From Cytobacillus firmus (GTDB lineage Bacteria > Bacillota > Bacilli > Bacillales > Cytobacillaceae), in contig NZ_JAMBOJ010000007.1 of the NCBI RefSeq assembly GCF_023715565.1, positions 40,294 to 104,293 of the forward strand: a stretch of 64,000 nt of DNA, in the 5' to 3' direction. Of the stretch, positions 32,934-41,446 are shown one piece after another. Below the pieces are notes generated by a model. It did no database searches. It saw only the letters and a program-made list of their open reading frames with translations, and had not been told where the DNA came from. How positions within the stretch are numbered: position 1 is the stretch's first letter; every line of letters begins with the position of its first letter. A program made the translations under genes and the position numbers.

Positions 32934-33431
32934 ATGGAAATTAGAAAAGGAACTAAAGACGATTTGAAGGAAATAATGGAAATTGTCCAGAAGACGGTCA
33001 GTATTATGGAATCTGAGGGGAATGATCAATGGAACAGAACATATCCCCGAAAGGAAGACTTTTCAGCTGATATCCAAGCCGGCAGTTTGTACACTGCCAT
33101 CTTTGAAGGAAATGTTGCAGGTTCCATTACTGTTGATCAAATCCAGGCGGAGGAATATAAAAATGGTTCATGGAGAAAAGATGAGCCCTGCTTTGTATTT
33201 CACCGTCTGGCCGTGGATCCTGATATAAGAGGGGAGGGGATTGCGAGCAGGTTAATTACATTTGCTGAAGATCATGCAATGAATAACGGGATATACTATA
33301 TGAGAACAGATACATACTCGCTGAACAAAAAGGCTCAAAGTTTATTTGAGAAAAATGGATATGTTAAAGCAGGTACAATCTTCATGGATCGGGAAAATCC
33401 TTTTTACTGCTATGATAAGCTGCTTGATTAA
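32934..33431 (+). CDS. GNAT-family N-acetyltransferase
   Basis: The 165-residue single-domain GNAT has the acetyl-CoA motif FHRLAVDPDIRGEGIASRLI (motif A, R/Q-x-x-G-x-G/A) and a C-terminal SLNKKAQSLFEKNGYVKAG (motif B). ACAGGTGATT precedes ATG. The substrate is unknown. It is convergent with, and overlaps by 4 bases, the Hsp20-like gene on the other strand. Confidence 0.88.
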   Translation: MEIRKGTKDDLKEIMEIVQKTVSIMESEGNDQWNRTYPRKEDFSADIQAGSLYTAIFEGNVAGSITVDQIQAEEYKNGSWRKDEPCFVFHRLAVDPDIRGEGIASRLITFAEDHAMNNGIYYMRTDTYSLNKKAQSLFEKNGYVKAGTIFMDRENPFYCYDKLLD

Positions 33432-33925
33432 AGCTGCTCTTCATTCTTTACTATAATGGGTATTATTTCTTTCTCTTCGAATAGGACGGGAAGAGAAATG
33501 GAAAGTATCCCGTTTTCAAATGATGATTCTATCGAATATTTATCAACAGGCATAGGGAGGGTGAGAACTTTTTCGAAAGTTCTACTATGTCTTTCTTTCA
33601 GAAAGTAGCGCAAGTGCTGCTGAAATGCTGAACATTTTCCTTTTATAATTAGTTCATTTTGCACAAGAGATACTTTAATATCGCTTTTGCTTATACCGGG
33701 GAGCTCTGCTTCAATTTTGATGTTGCCATTTTTCTCATACATGTCACAGCGCGGAAAAATATCCTGATTTGATAGAAAATGATTTATTTTTTCCTGCTCC
33801 AGACCTGAAAAGGAAAGTTTCTTATTCTGATTGAAATCTCCTGTTGAAATTAGCGTTTCCCAGAAATCCTGATCTTGATATTGCGCGGTTTTTTTCATTA
33901 AATCTTTCCACTTTTCCAGTTCCAT
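33428..33925 (-). CDS. Hsp20/alpha-crystallin protein, CotP-like spore coat candidate
   Basis: The 165-residue protein has an alpha-crystallin domain in its second half (CDMYEKNGNIKIEAELPGISKSDIKVS through FENGILSISLPV, the IxI-like end). The N-terminal half is helical. AAGGAGG precedes the ATG by 7 bases. It is the second gene of a unit with the GerT-like gene 13 bases upstream, driven by a SigK-type promoter, which supports a coat-associated role like B. subtilis CotP (inference). Confidence 0.8.
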   Translation of the reverse strand: MELEKWKDLMKKTAQYQDQDFWETLISTGDFNQNKKLSFSGLEQEKINHFLSNQDIFPRCDMYEKNGNIKIEAELPGISKSDIKVSLVQNELIIKGKCSAFQQHLRYFLKERHSRTFEKVLTLPMPVDKYSIESSFENGILSISLPVLFEEKEIIPIIVKNEEQL

Positions 33926-33938
33926 AAGGAGGCCTCCT

Positions 33939-34421
33939 TTATAATATTTCTGTTACATCTATCTCTGAATATTGCATATCGACATTTTTAGGTATTTTTA
34001 TCTCCATATAGCCCTCTTTGCAACTGGCGGATGATCCTTTTTTCCTGACAATGGCAGGGAGGGTAATAATATGTTTATCGTCTTTATCGGGAATATGCTC
34101 GATAATCATTTGGTTGGAGGTATGATAAAGCTTCATTTCTTTTAACCATTCCTCGTTTTTTATTGGAAATCTTACAAAAACATAATCATGGGTTTCGAAG
34201 ACGGATGAATTAAGTGGTGCAGAATTTGATTGTTGATTAGTTCCGGGGGCTGCAGCATTAAAGCCTTTCATAAAATCCGGTGCTCCAGTCATTCCCTGCA
34301 TATTCTGTGGAAACATTTGCCCCATAATATTTTTAATATATTTATCAATTTCCTCTGGTTTCATTTGGCTGGGAGGATTCTTCATATCTTTATTAAACGG
34401 AAAAAGATTCCACGGGAACAT
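33939..34421 (-). CDS. GerT-like, Hsp20-related spore protein
   Basis: I place the start at ATG 34421 (160 residues), because AAAGGA then lies 8 bases upstream; in-frame starts at 34430 and 34454 are worse. The product opens MFPWNLFPFNKDMK, has a Met/Asn/Gln-rich middle (about residues 30-70) and a C-terminal beta-rich domain of the alpha-crystallin type. Length and features resemble GerT of B. subtilis, a coat protein affecting germination. A SigK-type promoter lies 60 bp upstream. Confidence 0.65.
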   Translation of the reverse strand: MFPWNLFPFNKDMKNPPSQMKPEEIDKYIKNIMGQMFPQNMQGMTGAPDFMKGFNAAAPGTNQQSNSAPLNSSVFETHDYVFVRFPIKNEEWLKEMKLYHTSNQMIIEHIPDKDDKHIITLPAIVRKKGSSASCKEGYMEIKIPKNVDMQYSEIDVTEIL

Positions 34422-34481
34422 CCTTCTCATCCTTTCCTTGCTAAACTGCCGCAACGGCTAATGATTCAATACTAAGCCATA

Positions 34482-34510
34482 TATTCTATGCAGATAAACG
34501 CCTAACTGTT
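34482..34510 (-). promoter_or_regulatory. SigK-type promoter of the GerT/CotP-like unit
   Basis: On the minus strand AACA (34510-34507), 16 bp, then CATAGAATA (34490-34482) matches mACm-N16-CATANNNTA. Transcription should begin near 34474. Confidence 0.65.
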
Positions 34511-34642
34511 AATAATGGATTCTCTTGCTTGTACCCGCTTCACCATAGGCGAAAGCTTCTTATTATTTGCATTAATACACTGTAATTACTACTATATTGG
34601 TATCGATATATATAAAATAATTAAATACTGAGGGGTAATTTT

Positions 34643-35416
34643 GTGAGAAATAAAGCAGCTTTAATCACGGGAGGGGCAACAGGGATCGGAAAAAGAACGG
34701 CGAATATGCTTGCCGCTAAAGGCATCGATCTGGTGATCAATTACCGTAGCAGTCAAGAGGAAGCTGTCTCATTATGCAGGGAACTGACCGAAAAATTTGG
34801 CACTAAAAACATTGCTTTGCAGGGAGATATTTCTTTATTGGCAGACTGTATTAAAATGTCTAAAAAAGCGCTTGATGAATTTCAAGTCATCGATATAGTC
34901 ATTCATAATGCCGGTCCTTATGTGCACGAAAGAAAAGAGATGCTGGATTATTCTTTTGAACAATGGAATTACCTTATTAATGGAAACTTAAATGCAATCT
35001 TTTATTTATCCAAATTGTTTATACCGAAAATGAGGGAAAATAGATGGGGAAGAATTATCACGATAGGCTTTGATCGTGTCGAATCAGCATCTGGGTGGAT
35101 ATACCGTTCTGCATTTGCAGCTGCAAAAACGGGGGCTGCGTCTTTAACGAAATCCATTGCACTTGAAGAGGCCGGTAACGGAATTACCGCAAATATGGTT
35201 TGTCCGGGAGATATTATCGGTGAATGGAAGGAAAGAAATATTGAAGAGGCTGCGAAGGTTCATGATCAAGCATCACCAGTCGGAAGGCCGGGAACGGGTG
35301 AGGATATTGCTCGTGTAATCAGTTTTCTGACCGATGAAAAATCTGACTTTATCACTGGCAGCATAATCCCTGTTACTGGAGGAAAAGACGTCCTCGGTAA
35401 AATTTATCAGGAATGA
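34643..35416 (+). CDS. Short-chain dehydrogenase-like protein lacking catalytic Ser and Tyr
   Basis: The 257-residue protein has an intact NADP-binding TGGATGIG (residues 9-16) and the HNAG sequence, and the full SDR length. At the active site the YxxxK motif reads F158-AAA-K162 (SAFAAAKTG), and the residue 13 positions earlier, normally Ser, is Arg in IGFDRVES. The core Ser-Tyr pair is therefore gone while Lys remains. It may be a non-classical reductase or a binding protein. GTG start after GAGGGG. Confidence 0.82.
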   Translation: MRNKAALITGGATGIGKRTANMLAAKGIDLVINYRSSQEEAVSLCRELTEKFGTKNIALQGDISLLADCIKMSKKALDEFQVIDIVIHNAGPYVHERKEMLDYSFEQWNYLINGNLNAIFYLSKLFIPKMRENRWGRIITIGFDRVESASGWIYRSAFAAAKTGAASLTKSIALEEAGNGITANMVCPGDIIGEWKERNIEEAAKVHDQASPVGRPGTGEDIARVISFLTDEKSDFITGSIIPVTGGKDVLGKIYQE

Positions 35417-35421
35417 AAGTG

Positions 35422-35456
35422 AAAGGCAGAAGAACCGTGTTCTTCTGCCTTTTATA
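35422..35456. terminator. Bidirectional terminator between SDR and MATE genes
   Basis: A 13-bp perfect stem (AAAGGCAGAAGAA/TTCTTCTGCCTTT) has A/T tracts on both sides. Confidence 0.92.
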
Positions 35457-35459
35457 TAT

Positions 35460-36827
35460 TTACTTCGCTTCCGTAAATGCATGGTATTTTCTGTTTTGCA
35501 GATAGATCAGCCGGCTTGTTAAAGTAATGGCCCCAGCTGCAAGCCCTGTAATTAAACCAATCCAATAACCATAGGCTCCCCAATCCGTATGATTGGCCAG
35601 GTAATAGCCAAACGGCAGTCCGATGATCCAATAAGAAATAAGCGACATAATGAAGGTGACATTAACGTCCTTATATCCCCGCAGCGCTCCTTGGACGGGT
35701 GCCTGAATGGCATCTGAAAGTTGAAAGAACATGGCATAAATTAAAAAAGCGGCTGTTAATTGCAGTACATGGTCGTCTTTTGTATAAATCGATGCCACCT
35801 CTTTTGGGAAAGCCAAAAGAACAGCTGCACATATTAAGGCCATAAATACAGCAATCCCAACACCGATCCAGCTGTACTCTTTAGCATCCCTGAATCTCTT
35901 AGCACCCGCTTCAAAGCCCACAACAATTGTTAATGCCATTGAAATGCTTAGCGGGATCATATAAAGAAGTGATGCGAAATTGAGGGCAATCTGATGAGCT
36001 GCGATAACGGCAGTTTCAAATGTGCTCATTAATAAAGTAACGGCTGAAAAGATACTGGTTTCGAAAAAAATTGATAAGCCGATCGGGATACCGATAAGAA
36101 GGATTTCCTTCCATTTGCCGAAAGAAGCAGCATGCATTCTTGTGAAAATTCCATATTTCGAGAACGGGGAATTTTTATGAATAATAATAATCGAAATAAC
36201 CATGATCAGCCAGTAAGTAATAGAGGAAGCATAGCCTGCACCTGCACCTCCGAGTTCCGGAAATCCCAATTTGCCATAAATGAGTATATAGTTAAAAAAA
36301 GCATTAATTGGCAGTGTAAGAACGGTGATGATCATACTGACTCTGGTCTTCCCAAGAGCATCAATAAACGATCTTAATACATTGTAGACAAACAGGGGAA
36401 TCAATCCTGTGCTTAAGGCTGCAAGGTAGTTGAAAGCTGTATCATGAACCCTGTTTTCCAGGTTCATTCCGCTTAAGATTGGATTTAAGGAAAGTGCTCC
36501 TCCGGCAAAAACAATGACGGCCATAATGATGGATAGATAAACACCCTGAAGAACAGAAAAGGAAACTTCCTCACTCTGTTTATTTGCACCGACGAGGTGG
36601 GACACGATCGGTGTAACTGCAAGGAGAATGCCGCTTAGACCAGTGAACACAGGTACCCAAAGCGAGGATCCAATCGCTACACCTGCAAGGTCCTCAGAAT
36701 TATAGCGGCCGGTCATTAAAGTATCAATAAATGTCATAGAGTACATCGCCAGCTGGGTTACTAGTATTGGAACTAAAATAACCAGCAGCTGATGCAGTTT
36801 TTGTTTTTTGCTGTATGTCTGATTCAT
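35460..36827 (-). CDS. yojI: MATE-family efflux transporter
   Basis: The 455-residue protein has twelve predicted membrane helices in two homologous halves, starting with the MATE-typical ILVTQLAMYSMTFIDTLMTGRY (TM1) and the P-I-V-S region. It resembles NorM-type Na+ or H+ coupled drug/dye exporters, and Bacillus YojI in length. AGAGGAT precedes ATG. Monocistronic; the substrate is unknown. Confidence 0.9.
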   Translation of the reverse strand: MNQTYSKKQKLHQLLVILVPILVTQLAMYSMTFIDTLMTGRYNSEDLAGVAIGSSLWVPVFTGLSGILLAVTPIVSHLVGANKQSEEVSFSVLQGVYLSIIMAVIVFAGGALSLNPILSGMNLENRVHDTAFNYLAALSTGLIPLFVYNVLRSFIDALGKTRVSMIITVLTLPINAFFNYILIYGKLGFPELGGAGAGYASSITYWLIMVISIIIIHKNSPFSKYGIFTRMHAASFGKWKEILLIGIPIGLSIFFETSIFSAVTLLMSTFETAVIAAHQIALNFASLLYMIPLSISMALTIVVGFEAGAKRFRDAKEYSWIGVGIAVFMALICAAVLLAFPKEVASIYTKDDHVLQLTAAFLIYAMFFQLSDAIQAPVQGALRGYKDVNVTFIMSLISYWIIGLPFGYYLANHTDWGAYGYWIGLITGLAAGAITLTSRLIYLQNRKYHAFTEAK

Positions 36828-37037
36828 GAATTTATCCTCTTTCTATAATTTGACTAGAGAATTATATCATACTAAAGAGAAGCCGGCCTCAAGCAGGTAT
36901 TTTCTTCAGTTAGTGACTCCCTAATAAATGTTTCAATTATGTGAACCTTTGCAAAATGGGAATAAAAATCCTTCAATCGGCGAGTATAAATAGTAAAAAC
37001 AGCCATTTCCAAAATACGGATTGAAGGAGGCAGAATG

Positions 37038-37196
37038 ATGAGCTTCAATACAAATAGGATTAATCCAAATCAGACTCAAGTTTCATTCTTGGACGGACGT
37101 TTTGAAACACTTACCAATGAAGAGCTGGATGAATTGCTGTCCGAGCATGGAATGAGAGAAAAAACAGATGAATCGGAATCGGATATTATCAACTGA
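37038..37196 (+). CDS. Small acidic protein, unknown
   Basis: The ATG at 37038 is 7 bases after AAGGAGG (37024-37030), better than the adjacent ATG 37035. The 52-residue product starts MSFNTNRINPNQTQVSFLDGRFETL and ends in an acidic helix (TNEELDELLSEHGMREKTDESE). Soluble, no known domain. It has its own strong terminator. Real gene likely, function unknown. Confidence 0.7.
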   Translation: MSFNTNRINPNQTQVSFLDGRFETLTNEELDELLSEHGMREKTDESESDIIN

Positions 37197-37203
37197 AATT
37201 TAA

Positions 37204-37239
37204 AAAAGCACTTGCCTGCAGGCAAGTGCTTTGCGTTTT
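37204..37239. terminator. Terminator between small acidic protein and GNAT genes
   Basis: AAAGCACTTGCC/GGCAAGTGCTTT forms a 12-bp near-palindrome with T-rich flanks and serves both converging genes. Confidence 0.88.
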
Positions 37240-37800
37240 TTAAGCCTCCAATAATTGGGACGATTCTTGGACTGCTGCTCCATGACGCATAACATGAAGA
37301 GTATATAAATCTTTTGGGATCTCATATAAATTATAAATATCTCCAATAGCATTCAGCTGATCATACACAGACTTTCTCGTTTCATTTGCAAGAATGACAT
37401 ATGGAATTTTTTCAGCAGCTTTTTGCGAGCGGATATTTTCCTTGCGGATCTTCATAAAAATAGTTTCAATGCCTGTTTCAAAAAAGAGCTCTTCAAAGAA
37501 AGCATCTTTTGCTAATTTGTTATACCCTTTGCCGTGATAAGGTTTGCCAAGCCATGTGCCGAGAAAGCCGGCATTTTCCTGGATGTCATACAAATTAATC
37601 GTCCCAATCGGAGCGCCCCATTCATCAAGAATTGTACGTGAAATCAATTCACCGCGCTCTTCTGATTCGATTGTCTGCTTTGTAATAAATATAAACTCAT
37701 CATAACAATTGGCTTTTTGGCGAACAAAAGGGAAGACATCAGGGTGCGTCATTAATTCAAACAAAGCATGGCAGTCATGAAGATCACGTTTCTTGAGCAT
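37240..37800 (-). CDS. GNAT-family acetyltransferase behind a structured leader
   Basis: The 186-residue protein belongs to the RimJ/RimL-like GNATs: TINLYDIQENAGFLGTWLGKPYHGKGYNKLAKDAFFEE carries the acetyl-CoA loop, followed by IFMKIRKENIRSQKAAEKI. The 45-residue C-terminal tail beyond the GNAT core is unusual. Its ribosome site GGAGGG is buried in a CCCTC/GAGGG hairpin, and about 210 bases of structured leader precede it, so translation is probably regulated. The substrate is unknown. Confidence 0.85.
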   Translation of the reverse strand: MLKKRDLHDCHALFELMTHPDVFPFVRQKANCYDEFIFITKQTIESEERGELISRTILDEWGAPIGTINLYDIQENAGFLGTWLGKPYHGKGYNKLAKDAFFEELFFETGIETIFMKIRKENIRSQKAAEKIPYVILANETRKSVYDQLNAIGDIYNLYEIPKDLYTLHVMRHGAAVQESSQLLEA

Positions 37801-38014
37801 AGGTTATCCCTCCAATTGAGGGCAGTCCTACTCCATGCCAAATAGAGCCTTCGGTCCACCCTCGAAATTTTTTATTATGCTGCTAAAAAATTTCGGGGTG
37901 GGAATCGAACCCACTAGAACCAGATAACTGGTGGCGCACCATTTGCCTTCCCTATTACTATCGTTTCCGATATTTGATTGTCTGTCATGTAAGAAGCAAA
38001 ATTTTCACTTTACT
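37801..38014 (-). ncRNA. Candidate cis-regulatory leader RNA of the GNAT gene
   Basis: This stretch has no gene. On the minus strand, after a TATTAT -10 (38026-38021), the leader can form a GNRA-capped hairpin TATCG-GAAA-CGATA, then TGG-TGCG-CCA and CCAG-TTAT-CTGG. A tRNA-like T-arm, GTGGG-TTCGATT-CCCAC (37914-37898), comes next. It competes with a long stem (GAAATTTTTTA/TAAAAAATTTC extended by CCCACC/GGGTGG). A final hairpin sequesters the ribosome site. It does not match any riboswitch class or T-box I can name. The remaining 38015-38113 is A/T-rich promoter sequence. Confidence 0.5.
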
Positions 38015-38113
38015 TTAGGTATAATACTAAAAAAAATTAAAAAAGGAAATAGGTTTTTTGATTATTTTTTTGCGATTTTATGTCAAATAACTCCAGCAAT
38101 ATTCGGCACCGTT

Positions 38114-39235
38114 CTACGACTCCATATACACAAAATTTCCGCCTATCATTGTCCATTTTGGCTTGGAAAGAAAGTGAAATGGATGATGATTCCAGAGAAC
38201 TAAATCAGCATCTTTTCCTTCCTCAATGCTTCCCAGCTGTTGATCGATTCTGAGGTTTTTGGCCGGCAAAATGGTGATTCCTTCTAAGGCTTTTTGCTCG
38301 GAAAGGCCTTCTCGGACTGCAATAGCTGCACACATATTCAAATATTGTACAGGTGTGTATGGATGATCTGTAGTGATGGAGACTTCAACTCCATGCTCTG
38401 TAAGCCGCTGATAGGTATTCCAGGTTTTGTTTTTCAGCTCTATTTTGGACCGCCTTGTTAAAGTGGGCCCAACTGATACCTTTAAATTCAGTCCTTCCAA
38501 TTCGTCTGCAATTAAATGGCCTTCTGTGCAATGTTCGATTCGAAGATCCAGATTGAATTCTTCTGCAAAGCGAATGGCAGAAATGATATCATCCGCCCTG
38601 TGTGCATGGATTCTGACGGGAATTTCTCTTTTAAGAGCCTTGACAAGCGGTGCAAATCTTAAAGAGTCAGGATTATCGCACTGTAAAGCTTCATAAAAGG
38701 CTTCCCTCAGCATTCCCATTATTCCCATTCTTGTAATCGAATCCTTGTTGCCATGACTGTGAATCCGTTTTGGATTTTCTCCAAGGGCAATCTTAAGCCC
38801 TGCTATCTCCTGAATAATCATCTTGCTGATATTTTTACCGGAAGTCTTAATAACAGAGGTTGTACCCCCAATTACATTAGCGCTGCCCGGCATGATGTGG
38901 GCAGTTGTTATACCATACTTCGCCGCATCGGAAAAGGCGGGGTCAAGAGGGTATACGCCATCCATCGCTCTAATATGCGGGCTTAAGGGTTCAATTGTTT
39001 CGTTGGCATCATTGCCTGCCCATCCGGTGCCTTCATCATAAAGACCAAGATGAGTATGGACATCAATAAAGCCCGGGAGCAGGTGATGGCTATGACAGTC
39101 TATAATTTTCACATTGGAATCAGACTTTAAGTTCTTGCCCATTTTCTTTATTTTGCCATTTTCTACTATTACGTCCCCGTGAAAGGTGGGGGAAGTCACA
39201 GGATATATGACTGCATTTTTCAATAAAATTTTCAT
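38114..39235 (-). CDS. Amidohydrolase family protein (imidazolonepropionase-like)
   Basis: The 373-residue protein has the amidohydrolase metal motif GFIDVHTHLG (about residues 55-64), a later IHAHRADD and IEHCTEGH, and TTDHPYTP with the catalytic Asp. A short N-terminal and C-terminal beta composite domain brackets the TIM barrel. This is the COG1228 type, which includes imidazolonepropionase and prolidase-like enzymes. The specific substrate is not evident. AAAGGA precedes the ATG. Confidence 0.85.
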   Translation of the reverse strand: MKILLKNAVIYPVTSPTFHGDVIVENGKIKKMGKNLKSDSNVKIIDCHSHHLLPGFIDVHTHLGLYDEGTGWAGNDANETIEPLSPHIRAMDGVYPLDPAFSDAAKYGITTAHIMPGSANVIGGTTSVIKTSGKNISKMIIQEIAGLKIALGENPKRIHSHGNKDSITRMGIMGMLREAFYEALQCDNPDSLRFAPLVKALKREIPVRIHAHRADDIISAIRFAEEFNLDLRIEHCTEGHLIADELEGLNLKVSVGPTLTRRSKIELKNKTWNTYQRLTEHGVEVSITTDHPYTPVQYLNMCAAIAVREGLSEQKALEGITILPAKNLRIDQQLGSIEEGKDADLVLWNHHPFHFLSKPKWTMIGGNFVYMES

Positions 39236-39321
39236 CTATATCGTCCTTTGATCCTAAGTGTTTGCTTTATTTTACAAAAATGAATAGAAAGTGTGAAGAA
39301 ATTTCTCAAGATCACTTGCTT

Positions 39322-39355
39322 AAATAAAAAAAGTGTAAAATTGGATTCTACACTT
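39322..39355 (-). terminator. Terminator of uppP-dedA
   Basis: The stem AAGTGTA/TACACTT is followed on the minus strand by a TTTTTATT tract. Confidence 0.8.
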
Positions 39356-39372
39356 TCGGTAAATTTGCTATG

Positions 39373-39957
39373 TTAACTTTTCCTCTTCGTATAAAACAAG
39401 TAAATAGCGCCGGAGACCAAAGCTATAGCTATGATCGGTAAGATAAATGGTTTTGCATATTCTTTGATATCTCTCCAGTGATCACCAAGCTCCATCCCCA
39501 ATAATAGAAAGAGAACCGTCCAAGGCACCATAGCTGCTAGTGTGTACACAGTAAAGACCGACAAAGGCATCTTGGCAATTCCGGCTGGGATTGAGATGGC
39601 ATGCCGTATTACAGGTATAAATCTGGCCGTAAAAATTACCCCAGTCCCATACTTTTCGAACCATTTCTCTGATGCATCCAAATGCTTTTTCTGAATCAAA
39701 AGATATCTTCCATATTTGTCAAGTACAGGCCTTCCGCCATATGCGCCAAGCCAGTAAAGAAACAGCTGGGCAAGTGTTCCGCCTGCAACCCCTGCAAGCA
39801 GGGCTCCTGTAAAATGGATATTTCCGGTGCTGACTAAAAAGCCGCCATAGCTCAGGACAATTTCGCTTGGGATCACTTCAACCATTAACCCAAGTGCAAT
39901 GCCGGCATAACCCAGCTGGGAGAGTAATTCAAAAATGCCGGCAATTATCTCTTCCAT
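39373..39957 (-). CDS. DedA-family membrane protein
   Basis: The ATG at 39957 follows GGGAGG by 7 bases (194 residues); the longer frame from 40032 would start inside uppP. It has the DedA signatures: a re-entrant region with VIPSEIVLSYGGFL, and FTARFIPVIRHAISIPAGIAKM with the conserved Arg residues. DedA proteins such as UptA flip undecaprenyl phosphate back across the membrane. It follows uppP by 23 bases, so an undecaprenyl-phosphate recycling role is attractive (inference). Confidence 0.87.
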   Translation of the reverse strand: MEEIIAGIFELLSQLGYAGIALGLMVEVIPSEIVLSYGGFLVSTGNIHFTGALLAGVAGGTLAQLFLYWLGAYGGRPVLDKYGRYLLIQKKHLDASEKWFEKYGTGVIFTARFIPVIRHAISIPAGIAKMPLSVFTVYTLAAMVPWTVLFLLLGMELGDHWRDIKEYAKPFILPIIAIALVSGAIYLFYTKRKS

Positions 39958-39980
39958 TCGGATACCTCCCCATTTGAAAA

Positions 39981-40763
39981 TTAAAAAGTCCCGGTCATTT
40001 GAAGGAATATTATGATGAACCCTAATATCCAAACGTATACAGCAAATATCTTTAAGGATTTTCGTTTTAGAAAATTAATCATCCACACAACTGCTGCGTA
40101 ACCGAAAATTGCTGATGACAATGTAGCCATTAACATGCTGCCAAGGGTTATGGCTTCTGTGTGACCGGACATTAATTCGCCAAACTGCATGACAATGCCG
40201 CCAGCGATGGCAGGAATGGATAACAGAAATGAAAAATAGGCAGCAGTTTCCCTGTCAAGCTTCCTAAAGAGGCCTGCTGCAATGGTTAAGCCGGACCTTG
40301 AGACTGCCGGAAAAATGGCAGCAGCCTGAAAGGAGCCGATAAACAAGGCATCCCCGTACGTGATGCTGTCCATTTTTTTTGCTCCTTTTTTAACACCATC
40401 AGCAATCCAGAGTATGAACCCTGTAAACAGAAATTCCCAGCCGATTGTAACACCGGATTTTGAAATTGAATCGAACATGTCACTCAGCAGGAGTCCCACG
40501 ATTACGGCTGGAATCGTTCCGATTATCAGAAGCATCGATAGTTTGCCGAAGGGCTTCTTAATAATTTGAAGCAATTCATTTTTGTATACGACCAGGACGG
40601 CCAGTAAAGTTCCTATGTGCAGCATTGTATCAAGGAAAAGGCCTGCTTCATCAAGGCCAAATAGATGTCTCCCCAAATATAAATGTCCAGTACTGGAAAT
40701 AGGCAGGAACTCGGTAAGCCCCTGAATGATTCCCAAGATGAAAGCCTCCAGCTTTGACATCAT
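39981..40763 (-). CDS. uppP: Undecaprenyl-diphosphatase (UppP/BacA)
   Basis: The 260-residue polytopic protein has the two BacA consensus regions, QGLTEFLPISSTGHL (about residues 14-28) and FPAVSRSGLTI (about 151-161), with the catalytic Glu/Ser/Arg residues. It dephosphorylates undecaprenyl pyrophosphate to regenerate the lipid carrier for peptidoglycan and teichoic acid, and gives bacitracin tolerance. AAGGTGAT precedes the tandem ATGs. Operon with dedA. Confidence 0.94.
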   Translation of the reverse strand: MMSKLEAFILGIIQGLTEFLPISSTGHLYLGRHLFGLDEAGLFLDTMLHIGTLLAVLVVYKNELLQIIKKPFGKLSMLLIIGTIPAVIVGLLLSDMFDSISKSGVTIGWEFLFTGFILWIADGVKKGAKKMDSITYGDALFIGSFQAAAIFPAVSRSGLTIAAGLFRKLDRETAAYFSFLLSIPAIAGGIVMQFGELMSGHTEAITLGSMLMATLSSAIFGYAAVVWMINFLKRKSLKIFAVYVWILGFIIIFLQMTGTF

Positions 40764-40906
40764 CTGTATATCACCTTCCTAGGCAGCTATAAGATTAGGC
40801 AAAGGTATATGTGCAATGCCTGTCAATAACATGTGTATTCAAGTTGTCCCAATCGAGAACAGGAAATTAAGGCTGCAGAGCGGATATAAAAAAATATAAA
40901 AATACA

Positions 40907-40932
40907 TGAAACCTTTCTTAATGAATATCGTA
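40907..40932 (+). promoter_or_regulatory. ECF sigma (SigW/M-like) promoter
   Basis: TGAAAC (40907-40912), 16 bp, CGTA (40929-40932) is the consensus of Bacillus extracytoplasmic-function sigma promoters, 54 bp before the DUF4870 gene. Confidence 0.65.
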
Positions 40933-40985
40933 AATAATATAAAAGAAACATCATTTATATTTAGGTTAGCTTAGGAGGATACAGA

Positions 40986-41321
40986 ATGAATGATTATAAA
41001 ATGCCTACCAATGATGAAAGGCTTATAGCAGCAGCAATCTATGTAACCAGCTTTTTTACAGCTTTTGTCGGACCGCTGATCATTTGGCTATTGAAAAAAA
41101 ACGACTCGGAGTTTGTAGATTACCATGGAAAGGAATATTTTAATTTTTTAATTTCTTATACGATCTACAGCGCCATCAGCGTAGTGCTAATGATCATTTT
41201 AATTGGGGTCATTACGATTTGGATCGTGGGAATCCTTGCTTTTATCTTTACAATAGTAGCAGCTGTCAAAGCATATGAAGGCAAGGAATACCGGATACCT
41301 TTAGTTTTCAGGATTTTATAA
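40986..41321 (+). CDS. DUF4870-type small membrane protein
   Basis: The 111-residue protein has three hydrophobic segments (about residues 12-35, 57-80 and 85-95) and the DUF4870 pattern of FVGPLIIWLLKKNDSEFVDYHGKEYFNF. GGAGGATACAGA precedes ATG. The function is unknown; an ECF-type promoter suggests a cell-envelope stress link. It lies just before an ABC module with a related promoter. Confidence 0.82.
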   Translation: MNDYKMPTNDERLIAAAIYVTSFFTAFVGPLIIWLLKKNDSEFVDYHGKEYFNFLISYTIYSAISVVLMIILIGVITIWIVGILAFIFTIVAAVKAYEGKEYRIPLVFRIL

Positions 41322-41446
41322 TGATGAACAGAGTCCAGGGTTAGTTGCCGTTTCACCATCCTCACTCATTGATCACCTAACAAATGAAATCCTCAATATG
41401 ATGGCTGTTTATGAAAAAGAAACGGATATACCTCGGCTTTTGAACT

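Noticed and set aside
37898..37914. T-arm-like sequence as part of a tRNA gene
   Set aside because: The 7-base acceptor partner and a D-arm at the required distance are missing, so it is not a complete tRNA; kept only as part of the leader RNA.
37931..38203. 90-codon plus-strand frame over the GNAT leader and amidohydrolase end
   Set aside because: No ribosome site; it overlaps a real gene and structured leader on the other strand.
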